Source: Massilia phyllostachyos (GTDB lineage Bacteria; Pseudomonadota; Gammaproteobacteria; Burkholderiales; Burkholderiaceae_D). From it: DNA of 64,000 bases. The stretch lies in NCBI RefSeq assembly GCF_021044825.1, contig NZ_JAJNOC010000001.1:248001-312000 (forward strand), read 5' to 3'. The notes below the pieces were generated by a model that was given only the letters and a program-made list of their open reading frames with translations, ran no database searches and was not told the DNA's origin. Position 1 is the stretch's first letter. Every line of letters starts with the position of its first letter. Below are positions 16,201 through 28,100 of the stretch, in pieces. The translations under genes and the position numbers were made by a program.

Positions 16201-16867
16201 TGAATAGATGGAGTGTTGGCCAACCCTGCGCCTGGGCATGGGCGGCGAGCTTGGCGCTCGGGTTGGTGGCGACCGGGTGGCTGACGATCGACAGCAGCGG
16301 CAGGTCGTTGTGCGAGTCGCTGTAGAAGTGGCAGCGTTCGAAATCCTCGAAGCGCGCACCCAATCGTTCCAGCCAGGCGTGCATGTGAGCGATCTTGCCG
16401 GGGCCCGAGGTCGGGGTGCCGACGAGCTTACCGGTCAGGTTTCCGCTCGCGTCGTATTCCGGCATCGCGCCGATGTGGTGTTCGACGCCGAAGCGGGCCG
16501 CGATCGGCGCCGTGATGTGGTAATTGGTGGCGGTGATGATGGCCACCAGGTCGCCGGCGTCCTGGTGTTCGCGCACCAGCGCCAGCGCCTTCGGCTTGAT
16601 GGCCGGCTCGATCACCTCGCGCATGTAGCGGGCGTAGATCGCGTCCAGCTCGGCGCGCGAAAAACGCGCCAGGGTGCCGAGGGCGAACTCGAGGTATTCG
16701 ACCGGGTCGAGGATGCCGGCCTGGTACTGGGCGAAGAATTCGTCGTTGCGGCGGCGGAAGGCGGTCTCGTCCACGGCCCCGATGCGCACCAGGAACTCGC
16801 CCCATTCGTAGTCCGAATCGATCGGCAGCAGGGTATGGTCGAGGTCGAACAGCGCAAGGTTTTTCAT
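16193..16867 (-). CDS. HAD-IB family phosphatase
   Basis: A 224-residue haloacid-dehalogenase phosphatase of the SerB-like IB subfamily. Motif I is LFDLDHTLLP near residues 6-15, motif II lies in the AIITATNYHIT segment, and motifs III/IV are CHFYSDSHNDLPLL. The long N-terminal cap (YEWGEFLVRIGAVDE) is typical of the hda-linked proteins of betaproteobacteria. It overlaps hda by 4 bp and pcnB by 8 bp, so it belongs to a hda-HAD-pcnB-folK operon. Substrate unknown; phosphoserine-like or histidinol-phosphate-like small phosphates are possible. Confidence 0.92.
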   Translation of the reverse strand: MKNLALFDLDHTLLPIDSDYEWGEFLVRIGAVDETAFRRRNDEFFAQYQAGILDPVEYLEFALGTLARFSRAELDAIYARYMREVIEPAIKPKALALVREHQDAGDLVAIITATNYHITAPIAARFGVEHHIGAMPEYDASGNLTGKLVGTPTSGPGKIAHMHAWLERLGARFEDFERCHFYSDSHNDLPLLSIVSHPVATNPSAKLAAHAQAQGWPTLHLFND

Positions 16868-17547
16868 TCTTTGGTTTCCGACTGCTGGTTTTCTTGCAGC
16901 AACAAATCACGCAGCAGCGGCAGGGTGACGGGGCGCTGGGTCTCGAGCGAATACTGGTCGAGGGCGTCCAGCATCGTCGCCAGCGACCGCATGTCGCGCT
17001 TGAAGTGAGACAACAAATAGGGTAACACGCTGGCCGACAGCGTCAAACCGCGCGCTTCGGCGGCTTGCGTGAGCGCCGCGATCTTCTCGTCGTCCGACAA
17101 GCCCTTGATCTGGTAGACCAGGCCCCATCCCATGCGCGTGCGCAGGTCTTCGCGCACCCCCAGCACGGCCGGCGGCACCGGGCCGGTGCAGACCATGTAG
17201 GCGCCGTGCTCGCGCACCTGGTTGAACAGGGCGAAGGCGTCGATCTGGCGCTTGGGCGACAGGCGGTCGGTATCGTCGAGCAGGTAGAGGGTGACGTCCG
17301 GGCTGTGCGTGAACTGGTCGGCCGGCGCGTCGAAGGGGATGTAGCGCGAGGCCGGGCTGGCCGCCAGTGCCTGCAGCAGGTGGGTCTTGCCGGCGCCGGT
17401 GTCGCCCCACAGGTAGGCGTAATGCTCGCGCGAAGCGCGCTGCGCGAACTGGTGCATCAGGTGCGCCAGTTCGGCATTCTCGCCCACCTGGAAGGTGTCG
17501 AGGCTGTGCGCCGGCTCGGCGCCTAAGTCGAGCACCAGCTGCTTCAT
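16864..17547 (-). CDS. hda: DnaA regulatory inactivator Hda
   Basis: A 227-residue AAA+ DnaA homologue that lacks the DNA-binding domain. The N-terminal KQLVLDLG holds the sliding-clamp-binding motif; the Walker A region is WGDTGAGKTHLLQAL, Walker B is LYLLDDTDRL, and sensor II lies in KRDMRSLATMLDALDQYSL. Hda bound to the beta clamp stimulates hydrolysis of ATP on DnaA and prevents over-initiation. It starts 226 bp from the divergent purM, a typical betaproteobacterial arrangement. Confidence 0.94.
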   Translation of the reverse strand: MKQLVLDLGAEPAHSLDTFQVGENAELAHLMHQFAQRASREHYAYLWGDTGAGKTHLLQALAASPASRYIPFDAPADQFTHSPDVTLYLLDDTDRLSPKRQIDAFALFNQVREHGAYMVCTGPVPPAVLGVREDLRTRMGWGLVYQIKGLSDDEKIAALTQAAEARGLTLSASVLPYLLSHFKRDMRSLATMLDALDQYSLETQRPVTLPLLRDLLLQENQQSETKE

Positions 17548-17773
17548 GGCGTCATCAAGCCTGTGCTGGAGATCATCAAGCCACCGCCAGCCGGGATGCC
17601 GGGCGGAACGTGGATTGTGCGGGCTCCGGGGTCAGGAAAAAGGGCATGCCGATATTGTTATTCTGTTAAGCCGAGTAGAAACGGGAGTTCGATGGAAGCC
17701 GTTTTGTTAAAATAGCGGATTGACCAGGTTTGGGTCGCCGCCTTCTATTTTACCGCCTCCGCTGCCAAATACC

Positions 17774-18817
<1,044 letters not shown>

Positions 18818-18835
18818 TTCGATCTGCTGTTGACG

Positions 18836-18861
18836 AAACGGGCGCCGAGGCGCCCGTTTTT
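18836..18861 (+). terminator. Rho-independent terminator after purM
   Basis: The inverted repeat ACGGGCGCC (18838-18846) / GGCGCCCGT (18849-18857), 9 bp and GC-rich, is followed by TTTTT through 18861. It lies about 20 bp past the purM stop. Confidence 0.9.
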
Positions 18862-18886
18862 GTTTGCGTTTGTGGTACGCGACGAA

Positions 18887-18999
18887 CCTGGATCCCGGCC
18901 TTCGCCGGGATGACGGTTTTGAAGCTGATGGATGAACAGCGTTAACTTAATTCTTGCGTTAGCAGGGGCCCGTCATTTCGGCGAAGGCCGGAATCCAAT
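18887..18999. repeat. Pair of inverted REP-like palindromes
   Basis: Two small palindromic units face each other: 18887-18916 (core ATCCCGGC-CTTC-GCCGGGAT then GACGG) and 18969-18999 (CCCGTCATT then CGGC-GAAG-GCCG then GAATCCAAT), in opposite orientation with 52 bp between. The same family occurs at 53566-53773. Placed between the convergent ends of purM and a peptidase gene. Confidence 0.75.
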
Positions 19000-19018
19000 T
19001 TTGTTGAGCAGCCGTTGA

Positions 19019-21034
19019 CTACTTGTTGGCCCCCGTCCCAATGTGCTTATCCAAAAACTTCTCCACCCGCCCCCAGAAATCCACCCTGGTCTCCAGCAGC
19101 GACCAACCATGCCCCTCCTCTGGATACATCACCCACTCCACCTCCTTGTTGTGCGCCGCCACCGCGTCGCGGAACTTGCTGCCGTGGTAGATCGGCACGC
19201 GGCGGTCGGCGCCGCCGTAGGCCAGCAGGACCGGCTGGGTGATGCGCGCCGCCTGCTCGATCGGTGAGGTTGCCTTGAGCTGGGCCGCATCCTTGACCTG
19301 GTCGCCGACCAGCAGCGGCATGCCGTGGATGCGGTAGTCGTCCTGCAGGTCGGACTTGAAGCTCCAGTGGCCGTCGTACAGCAGGTTGATGTCGGTGACG
19401 CCGAAGTAGTTGACCGCGCACTTGTACAGATCCGGGTCCTTCACCAGGCCCATCAGCGCCGCATAGCCGCCGTAGCTGCCGCCCGCGATGCAGATGCGCT
19501 GCGGATCGGCGTAGCCCTGGGCGATCGCCCAGCGCGCGCCGTCGGCGACGTCGTCCTGCATCGCCAGGCCCCACTGGCGCCAGCCGGCGCGGTAGTGGGC
19601 CTGGCCGTAGCCGCGGCTGCCGCGGAAGTCGGGTTCCAGCACCGCGTAGCCGCGCGACGCCAGGAACTGGGTCTGCCCATTCCAGCCCCAGTGGTTGCCG
19701 CGCACATAGGGGCCGCCGTGCACCAGCATCACCAGCGGCAGGTTCTTCTTCGCGCCGCCGGCCGGCAAGGTCAGCAGGGCCGGGATCTCGCGCCCGTCGC
19801 GCGCCTTGTAGCGCACCGGTTCCTGGCGTCCCATGCGGGCCGGGTCGATGCCGTCGCGGCTGCGGCCGACCGCGACCAGGGCGCCGGTCCTGGTGTTGTA
19901 GGCGCGGTAGAACACCGGCCGGGTGTCCGAGTACGAGCGCACCAGCACCCATTGCGCGTCCGGCTGCGAAGGTACCGAGATCGTATTGACGGTGCTGGGC
20001 AGCTGCTTGTCGACGGCTTCCTGGACCGCCTGCATGTCCTTGTCGAACCAGACGTTGGCGCGGGCGTCGGTCTCGATCGACACTCCCAGCACCTTGCCGC
20101 GCCGCGTCACCAGGCCGCCGGTGAAGTCGTAGCCGCGCGTAACCACCACCGGCTCGGGACTGAGCTTGCCGCTGGCCAGGTCGAAGGTGTGCAGCGATGC
20201 GGTGTCCTGGCCCGCCTGGGCCAGCACGAACAGGGCGCCGTCGGAGCCGAAGCCGACCGGCGCGAAGGCGCCCGGGCTGCCAGTATAAGTGGCGAATTCG
20301 GCGATGGTGCGCCAGTCGTCGCCACCCGGTTCGCGGTAGTGGATGGTGGTCTTGCCGCCCTCGCTCTGGGTGGCCAGGCGCGGCTCGCCCGCGTTGTCGA
20401 GCAGCCAGCGGTCGACGTTGCCGGGGCGCTTGACCGTCTTCACCTGTCCGGTCAGCGTGTCGAGCTGCAGCAGGTTGACGGTGCGGACCTCGCCCAGGTT
20501 GTTGAATTCGGGGCTGACGACGTAGGCCCGGCTCGAATCCTGGGCGCCGCGCTGGCCCAGCATGAAGGTATTCCAGGACAGCAGGCGGCGGTTGATGTTG
20601 GAGCCGGTCGCCATGGTCTCCTGCGGCGCGCGCCGGTTGGCCAGCTGGCGCATGGCTGAGCCGTCGCGGTTGACCGCATACAGGCCGCTGCCCAGGACCT
20701 GGCCGCCCGGGCCGGTCTGCTTGTCGCTGACGTTGTACAGCAGGCGCTCGTCGTTCACCCACTGGAAGTCGAGGATGTCGGCATCGCTGAAGCCGGCGAC
20801 CAGGCGCGGCTTGTTGTCCTGCAGGTCGAGCACCACCAGCGCGTCGCGCCGGCCGGGCGCGCCCGAGATCGCGGCCAGGTAGCGGCCGCTCGGGGACAGC
20901 GCCGCGTCTTCCAGCAGCGGCTTGGAGAAGAAGGCTTCGATCGGGACCGGAGCCGGGGCCTCGGCCTGGGCAGGTGCCGCGGCGAGGAGGGCAAGGATGG
21001 CTGCGGCGGGCAGCGTGCGGGAAAGGATGGACAT
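19019..21034 (-). CDS. S9 family prolyl oligopeptidase-like peptidase, secreted
   Basis: A 671-residue serine peptidase. A signal peptide is evident (MSILSRTLPAAAILALLAAA, with AQA cleavage region). The N-terminal two thirds form a beta-propeller with WD40/TolB-like repeats (LSPSGRYLAAISG, WVNDERLLYNVS); the C-terminal alpha/beta-hydrolase domain has the nucleophile motif GGSYGGYAALM, Asp in YGGADRRVP and His in EEGHGW. Such enzymes release di- or tripeptides or acyl-amino acids from peptides. ATG 21034 is used; a further 16 codons upstream precede the signal peptide. A second, different member is at 39.1-41.2 kb. Confidence 0.93.
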   Translation of the reverse strand: MSILSRTLPAAAILALLAAAPAQAEAPAPVPIEAFFSKPLLEDAALSPSGRYLAAISGAPGRRDALVVLDLQDNKPRLVAGFSDADILDFQWVNDERLLYNVSDKQTGPGGQVLGSGLYAVNRDGSAMRQLANRRAPQETMATGSNINRRLLSWNTFMLGQRGAQDSSRAYVVSPEFNNLGEVRTVNLLQLDTLTGQVKTVKRPGNVDRWLLDNAGEPRLATQSEGGKTTIHYREPGGDDWRTIAEFATYTGSPGAFAPVGFGSDGALFVLAQAGQDTASLHTFDLASGKLSPEPVVVTRGYDFTGGLVTRRGKVLGVSIETDARANVWFDKDMQAVQEAVDKQLPSTVNTISVPSQPDAQWVLVRSYSDTRPVFYRAYNTRTGALVAVGRSRDGIDPARMGRQEPVRYKARDGREIPALLTLPAGGAKKNLPLVMLVHGGPYVRGNHWGWNGQTQFLASRGYAVLEPDFRGSRGYGQAHYRAGWRQWGLAMQDDVADGARWAIAQGYADPQRICIAGGSYGGYAALMGLVKDPDLYKCAVNYFGVTDINLLYDGHWSFKSDLQDDYRIHGMPLLVGDQVKDAAQLKATSPIEQAARITQPVLLAYGGADRRVPIYHGSKFRDAVAAHNKEVEWVMYPEEGHGWSLLETRVDFWGRVEKFLDKHIGTGANK

Positions 21035-21162
21035 CGGATCGCTCGTTATAGTAGTCGTGGGCCATGCAGGCCCGGCCACCATACCAGTATTGATGCGCCG
21101 GCAAAATGGGCGGAAGTGCTTTCATGCTGGACGCATGCGCGAGACGTGAAGGCGATCCGATC

Positions 21163-21171
21163 GGGGGGGGG
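21163..21171 (+). repeat. Homopolymeric G9 tract in divergent intergenic region
   Basis: Nine consecutive G residues at 21163-21171 lie in the 263-bp gap between the divergent S9 peptidase (start 21034) and sulfotransferase (start 21298) genes. The rest of the gap is comparatively AT-rich downstream of it and shows no other gene. Long G tracts in promoters can cause phase variation by slippage; only the tract itself is observed here. Confidence 0.6.
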
Positions 21172-21297
21172 TGATTTTTCGATAAGACCGAAATCCAACG
21201 GTTGGCTGGGAAATCGGCAATTTCGTCATCTATTGATTGTGAGCAATTTCCTTTTGAGACATTATCAAGAACGATCGTTTGTCCATGATTTCCGGGT

Positions 21298-22143
21298 ATG
21301 ACCTCTCCGCATCGCACATTCCACTTCATCTCCGGTCTACCGCGCTCCGGCTCGACCCTGCTGTCCGGCATCCTGCTGCAGAATCCGCGCTTCCATGCCG
21401 GCATGACGAGCCCGGTTGGGTCGCTCTGCACCGCGGTGCTCGGGCAAGTCAGTGCCGGCAGCGAATTCGCACCGGTAGTCGGCGCCGACAAGCGCCGCGC
21501 CCTGGTGCGCGGCCTGTTCGACACGTATTACGCGGATATCGACAGGGAGGTGGTGTTCGACACCAACCGCGGGTGGTGCGCCCGCATGCCGATGCTGCAC
21601 GACCTGTTTCCCGGCGCGAAGGTGATCGCCTGCGTGCGCAACGTGGCCTGGGTCATGGACAGCTTCGAGCGCCTGCACCGTGCCAATCCCTATGAGGGCA
21701 CGCGCCTGTTCGGCGCCAATGCGCGCACCGTCTACAGCCGGCTGGAAGGGTTGGCCCAGCACGACAGCACCGTCGGCTTCGCCTGGTCGGCGCTGCGCGA
21801 GGCCTTCTATGGCGAGCACGCGTCTTCGCTGCTGGTGGTCGACTATGAACTGCTGGCGCGTGCGCCGGCCAAGGTGATGGGCCTGGTCTACGACTTCCTT
21901 GGCGAACCCCGTTTCGAGCATGACTTCGACAACGTCGCCTACCAGGCCGACGAGTTCGACGACCGCCTGGGCGCCCCGGACCTGCACCGCGTCAAGGCGC
22001 AAGTGAAGTTCACTCCGCGTCCCACGATCATTCCGCCCGACCTGTTCGAGCGCTTCGACAAGATGTCCTTCTGGAACGACAAGGCCGGCAGCGCCGCCAA
22101 CGTCATCACCAGCCAGCCAGCACAACCAGGAAAAACAGCATGA
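21298..22143 (+). CDS. PAPS-dependent sulfotransferase family protein
   Basis: A 281-residue cytosolic sulfotransferase. The 5'-phosphosulfate loop is GLPRSGSTLL at residues 13-22, and the 3'-phosphate-binding region is RNVAWVMDSFERL with Arg114 and Ser122. The overall shape recalls protein-tyrosine sulfotransferases (TPST, RaxST) and sulfotransfer_1/3 enzymes rather than carbohydrate ones, but this is a judgement by eye. Its last bases overlap the start of the giant secreted-protein gene (ATGATG), so the two are translationally coupled, which points to a shared job: possibly sulfation of that protein or of a surface glycan. No PAPS-synthesis genes are nearby. Confidence 0.85.
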   Translation: MTSPHRTFHFISGLPRSGSTLLSGILLQNPRFHAGMTSPVGSLCTAVLGQVSAGSEFAPVVGADKRRALVRGLFDTYYADIDREVVFDTNRGWCARMPMLHDLFPGAKVIACVRNVAWVMDSFERLHRANPYEGTRLFGANARTVYSRLEGLAQHDSTVGFAWSALREAFYGEHASSLLVVDYELLARAPAKVMGLVYDFLGEPRFEHDFDNVAYQADEFDDRLGAPDLHRVKAQVKFTPRPTIIPPDLFERFDKMSFWNDKAGSAANVITSQPAQPGKTA

Positions 22144-25100
22144 TGTCCAGCACCACCGATACCGCGGCCGACCAGCTCGTGATCGCCGCCGCACGCAAGG
22201 AAATCGTCTTCATCGAGGACAACGTTCCCGACATCACGACCCTGATCGGCGCCATGGGCGCGGGCAAGGAAGTCATCATCCTCGATGCGACCCGGGATGG
22301 CCTGCGGCAGATCGCCGACGCCCTCGCGGGCCGCGCCGGCATCGACGCTTTGCACATCGTGTCGCACGGCGCCGCCGGCAGCGTCGGCCTCGGCACCCTG
22401 CTGCTCGATTCCGCGGCGCTCGGCACGCATGCGGAGGCGCTGCGCACGATCGGCGCCAGCCTGGCCGCCGGCGGCGACATCCTGCTGTACGGCTGCGACA
22501 TCGGCGCCGGCAGCACGGGGCAGGCCTTCGTCGACGGGTTGGCGATCGCGACCGGCGCCGACGTCGCCGCCTCGTCGGATCTCACCGGCAGCGCCGCGCT
22601 GGGCGGCGACTGGGACCTGGAAATCAGCAGCGGCGGCATCGAGACCACGGCGGCTGGAGATGCGTCCCTGTCGCAGCTGTATCGCGATACGCTCGGCATC
22701 ACGGGCGTCACTGTCGATTTCGAGAGGACCGACCGCTTCCAGAACATTGGCGGTTACGGCGGCGGCGCCAATGACGTGATCTACCGGGTCAACGATAGCA
22801 GTGCCTATCAGTTGAAGATCGACGGCACTCAGCGCAACGTCGCATTGGTGAATGGCGCCGGCTTCATTTCGTCGGATACCGGCGGTGCAGGCGAGACCAT
22901 GGTGACGTTCTCCTTCGCTGGCGGACAGGTTTTTTCCCCGACGTCCATCGGTGTGACAAGCTACCAATACGCGAACCAGCAACTGGTATTCAAAGGCTAC
23001 GATAGCGCGAACAATCTGGTCGGCACCAAAACCGGTACGGCGGACTTCGGGATGGGTCATTACAACACGATCTCCCTGGCAGGCCTGGAAAATATCGCGA
23101 CCTTGAAGCTCGTTGCCAACCCGGCGTCGAACATGGGCAAGCTGTTTTACCTGGCCTTCGACAACTTTGCGCTGACCAATATACAGCCAGCTGGTCCGGG
23201 AGTGAGTTCCGTCTCTTCGTCCAATGCGAACGGGGCGTACAGGGCCGGCGACACAATCAGCGTGACAGTGAACTTCGACCGCGCGGTCGATGTCGCGGGC
23301 GGTGTGCCGACCCTGCAGCTCGAGACCGGCAGCACTGACCGGTTCGCCGTTTACAGGAGCGGCAGCGGCACCAGCACCCTGACCTTCGAATATACGGTCC
23401 AGGCCGGCGACACCAGCTTCGACCTCGACTATACGAGCACCACTGCACTGGCATTGAACGGCGCGACCATCAAGTCGCACGCCGACGGCGTCGACGCCCT
23501 GCTGACCCTGCCCACGCCCGGCGGCATCGGCTCGCTCGGCGCCAACAAGGCGATCGCGATCGACACCACCGCTCCCGCCGCGCCGTCGCTGCCGACGCTG
23601 AGCCCGGGCAGCGACGGCGGAACGGTCGGCGACAACCTGACCAACCGCGACAAGCCGACCATCACTGGCACGGCCGAAACCGGCGCCACCATCAGGCTGT
23701 ATGACGGCGCGACCGAGATCGGCAGCGTCACCGCCACCGGCGGCGCCTGGTCGATCACGCCTACCGCTTCGCTGGCGCAAGGCGCGCACGGCCTCACCGC
23801 CAGGGCGACGGACGCCGCCGGCAATGTCAGCGCCGCCTCCCAGACCCTGAACCTCACGATCGACACCACGCCGCCGACTTTGAGCATCGCCAGCTCCACG
23901 CCGGCGCTGCGCAGCGGCCAGTCCGCCACCATCACCTTCTCGTTCAGCGAAGACCCGGGCGCCAGCTTTAGCAGCGGCAGCGTCACGGTCAGTGGCGGTT
24001 CCCTGGGTACGGTCAGCGGCAGCGGCGCGACCCGGACCGCGATCTTCACCCCGACGTCGAACTTCCAGGGCAGCGCCAGCATCACCGTCGCCGCCGGCGC
24101 CTATCAGGATATCGCCGGCAACAACGGCGGCGCCGCGAACACGCCCTCGATCGTCATCGACACCCTCGCTCCGGCGGCGCCAGCGGTGCCCGACCTGGCC
24201 GCCGCCAGCGACAGCGGCGACCCGGACATCGCCAACGCGAATACCGACAACGTCACCAACGTCGCCATGCCGACCTTCGGCGGCGCCGCCGGCAGCGCGG
24301 AGGCCGGCGCTATGATCCGGGTGTACGACGGCGCGGCCCTGATCGCCACCACGACCGCCCTCGGCAATGGCAGCTGGTCAGTGGACAGCAGCGTCGCCCT
24401 GGCGGAGGGCCAGCACACCATTACCGCGATCGCCACCGACGCCGCCGGCAACGCCAGCGCCGCCTCCGGCGCACTGACGCTGACGATCGACCTGACGCCG
24501 CCCGGCGTGCCGGCCGTGCCCGACCTGGCCGCCACCAGCGACAGCGGCGCGTCCGCGGTCGATAACCTGACCAATGCCGCCACCCCGACCTTCGGCGGCG
24601 CGGCGGGCAGCGTCGAGGGCGGCGCCATCGTCAAGCTCTACGATACCGACGGCAGCGTGATCGCCAGCACGGTCGCCAACGGCGACGGCAGCTGGTCGGT
24701 CGCCAGCACCGCGCTGGCGGACGGCGCACACGCGATCAGCGCCAGGGCCATCGACGTGGCCGGCAATGTCGGTGCGGCCTCGAGCGCCCTGATGGTGACG
24801 ATCGACCGCACGCCGCCCGCCGCCCAGGCGCTGAACGCCGTTTTCTCCGCCGATACCGGCAGCTCCAGCACCGACCTGGTTACCAGAGCTGCCGCGCAGA
24901 CCATCGCGGGTACGCTGAGCGCGGCGCTGGCGGCAGGCGAGCGCGTCGAAGTCTCTCTCGACAACGGCTATTCCTGGACGACGGCCGTCGCCGACGGGAC
25001 TGCCTGGTCGCTTGACGGGGTCACGCTGGCCGGCAGCAATACCTTGCAGGTCCGCGTCAGCGATGCCGCCGGCAACGCCGGCACGTCGTACACCAAGGCC

Positions 25101-28100
25101 TACGTGCTCGATACGAGCGCGCCGGCGGCGCCCTCCACGCCCGACCTGGACGCCGCATCCGACACCGGCAGCGCCGACCACGACGACATCACCGGCGACA
25201 CCACGCCCATCTTCAGCGGCAGCGCCGAAGCCGGCGCCACCGTCTACCTGTACGACGGCGCCACCCTGATCGGGAGCGGCGTCGCCACCGGGGGCGCCTG
25301 GCGTATCGAGAGCACGACGCTGGCGGCGGGAAGCCACGACATCACCGCCCGTGCGTTCGACCTGGCCGGCAACACCAGCGCCGCCTCGCAGGCGCTGACG
25401 ATCCAGGTCATCACCGATGCGCCCACCACGAAGGCGACCGCACTGCAGTTCTCGGCCGACAGCGGCGCGCTCGCGAACGACCTGGTCACCCGGGTGGCGG
25501 CCCAGACCCTGTTCGGCACGCTGGATGCGGCGCTGGCCTCGGGCGAGCGGGTCGAGGTCTCCATCGGCGGCGGCGCCTGGCTGGCCGCCACGGCCAGCGT
25601 CGGCAGCAGGACATGGGGCCTGCCCGCGACGCTGGCTGCCGGCACCCATCCGGTCGCGGTGCGCGTGACCAATGCCGTCGGCAACAGCGGCGAAGCATTC
25701 ACGCGGGACTATACGCTCGACACCGTCGCCCCCACGGTGACGATCACCAGCGACGTCCCGAGCCTGAAGGCCGGGCAGAGCGCAGCCATCACCTTCACCT
25801 TCAGCGAAGACCCGGGCGCCACCTTCAGCTGGGACGGCAGCGCGGGCGACATCGTGGTCAGTGGCGGCGCCCTGTCCGCGCTGTCCGGCTCGGGCCTGGT
25901 GCGCACCGCCGTCTTCACACCGGCCGCCGATACCAACGCAGGCACTGCCAGCATCTCGGTGGCTGGCGCCAGCTATGTCGACCTGGCCGGCAATGGCGGC
26001 GCGAGCGGCTCGCTCGCGTTTTCCTACGACACGCTGGCGCCCGCGGCGCCGTCGGCCCCGGTCCTGGCGACGGGCAGCGATACCGGCGTGCTCGCCACCG
26101 ACCGGATCACCGCCAACAACCGTCCGACCTTCACCGGCAGCGCCGAATCCGGCACGACCGTCACCCTGGTCGACGGCGCCGGCAATGCGATCGGCAGCGG
26201 CGTCGCCGTCGATGGCGCCTGGGCCATCGTCCCGACGGCGGCGCTGGCCAACGGCGCGCATGCGGTCAGCGCCAGGGCGACGGACAGCGCCGGCAACGTC
26301 GGCACGGCCAGCGCGGCGCTCGTCGTCCATATCGATACGGTCGCGCCGGCGCTGAGCATCACCAGCAACGTCGCGCAGCTGAAGATCGGCGACAGCGCGA
26401 CCGTCACCTTCACCTTCAGCGAGGATCCGGGCGCGACGTTCACGCGCGCCGACATCACTGTCGATGGCGGCACGCTCGGCGTATTGAGCGGCTCCGGCCT
26501 GACCCGCAGCGCCGTGTTCACCCCGGCCGCCGGCATCGACGGCGGCGTGGCCACGATCACGGTCACGGCTGGCAGCTATACCGACGCGGCAGGCAATGCC
26601 GGCGGCGCCGGCACGACCCCGCTGCTGCGTTTCGACACGCTGGCGCCGGCGGCGCCGTCCATCCCCGACCTGGATGCCGCCTCCGACACCGGCGCGTCCG
26701 ACAGCGACAATCTCACCACCGACACCACGCCGACCTTCAGCGGCACGGCGCCGTCCGGCGTCACCGTCAGGCTGTACGACGGCGCCACCGAGATCGGCTC
26801 CGCGCTCGCCACCGGCGGCACGTGGAGCATCACCAGCAGCGTGCTGGGAATGGGCGCGCACAGCATCACCGCGGTCGCCGTGGACGCCGCCGGCAACCGT
26901 TCGGCGGCGAGCCAGGCCATCGCCTTGACGATCGAAGCGCCGCCCGCCCCACCCAGCCCGCCGAGCCCGCCGCTGGTGGACGGCATGCCGGTCCAGACCG
27001 GTCCGGTGACCCTGCCGGGCGGTGTAAACGGCACCTCGGTCAGCGTGCCGATCGTCACTGGCGGACGCGCCGAGACCGACGGCGCCGCCGGCCTGGCCGA
27101 TATTCCGCTGGCCACCGGCAACGGGGCGACCCAGCTGCTGGCCCAGCTGCCGGCCGGCTACGGCCTGTCAGGAATCGGCGCCAGCGTGGGGCCGGCCGCC
27201 GGGCTAGAATTCCTGATCGCCTCGATCAAGTCCGCCACGCCGGGCCACGCGGCCGGCGACCAGGGCCACCTGGTGGCGAACGGCGCCAGCTACCTGGCGG
27301 GCCTGCAGTATGGGTCCCTGCTGGTGCAGACGGTGAAGCCGGTGAGCACGGCCGACGCCACTGGCGCGCTGGTGCTGCGCGGCTTCGATCCTTCCGGCAG
27401 CCAGCAGACGGCGCTGGTGATCGATACCGCCGGCCTGGCGAACGGCGCGCGCCTGGAACTCGTCGACATCGACTTCGCGGCCGTGGTCGGCAAGGGCGCG
27501 GTCCTGGCCCGCGGCGACGGCGCCGTCCTCACCGGGGATGGCGCCAGCCTGCACTTCACGGTCGCGGCAGGCGGCTCCAGCCAGGTCTTCTCCGGTGGTG
27601 GCGCGGACCTGCTGACCTTCGGCCTGCCTGCCGCGCCGTCTTCCGCGAATGGACGCACCAGCGCCCGCCTCATGTCCGGCGAGGGCAGCACCATGCTGCA
27701 CGGCGGACAGGATGCCGACACCGCAGCGTTCGCGGGCGTGCGCGCCGACTTCGACGTCGTGTCGCACAACGGTTATGTGGTAGTCAGCAGCAAGGCGACG
27801 CCGCAGTCGAAGGCGCTGGTGGTCAACGTCGAGCAGCTGCAGTTCAGCGACGGCATCGTCGCGGTCGAGAACGGGAAGCAGCTGGCCACGCTGGCCGGCA
27901 TGTACCAGAGCGTGCTGGGACGCCAGGCCGACCTGGGCGGCTTTGAATTCTGGGCCGACCGCCACGACGACGGCGTCAGCTGGGGTGCGATCGCGCTGAC
28001 GATGATCGGTTCGAACGAGCGCCTGTCGGGCAATGCCGGTTTCGACGGCGATGCCGCCCACGACATCGCCCTGCTGTACCAGGCATTGTTCAAGCGCGCG

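Noticed and set aside
17548..17773. Riboswitch or PurR-type operator upstream of purM
   Set aside because: No purine riboswitch structure or clear PurR palindrome could be read in the 226-bp gap.
24378..26861. 827-codon minus-strand frame opposite the Ig modules
   Set aside because: Antisense shadow of repetitive Ig coding sequence with no domain similarity.
25613..27946. 777-codon alternative plus-strand frame within the giant secreted-protein gene
   Set aside because: Arg/Gly/Gln-rich, low-complexity shadow of the Ig repeats; the true frame gives intact Ig modules and DUF4214.
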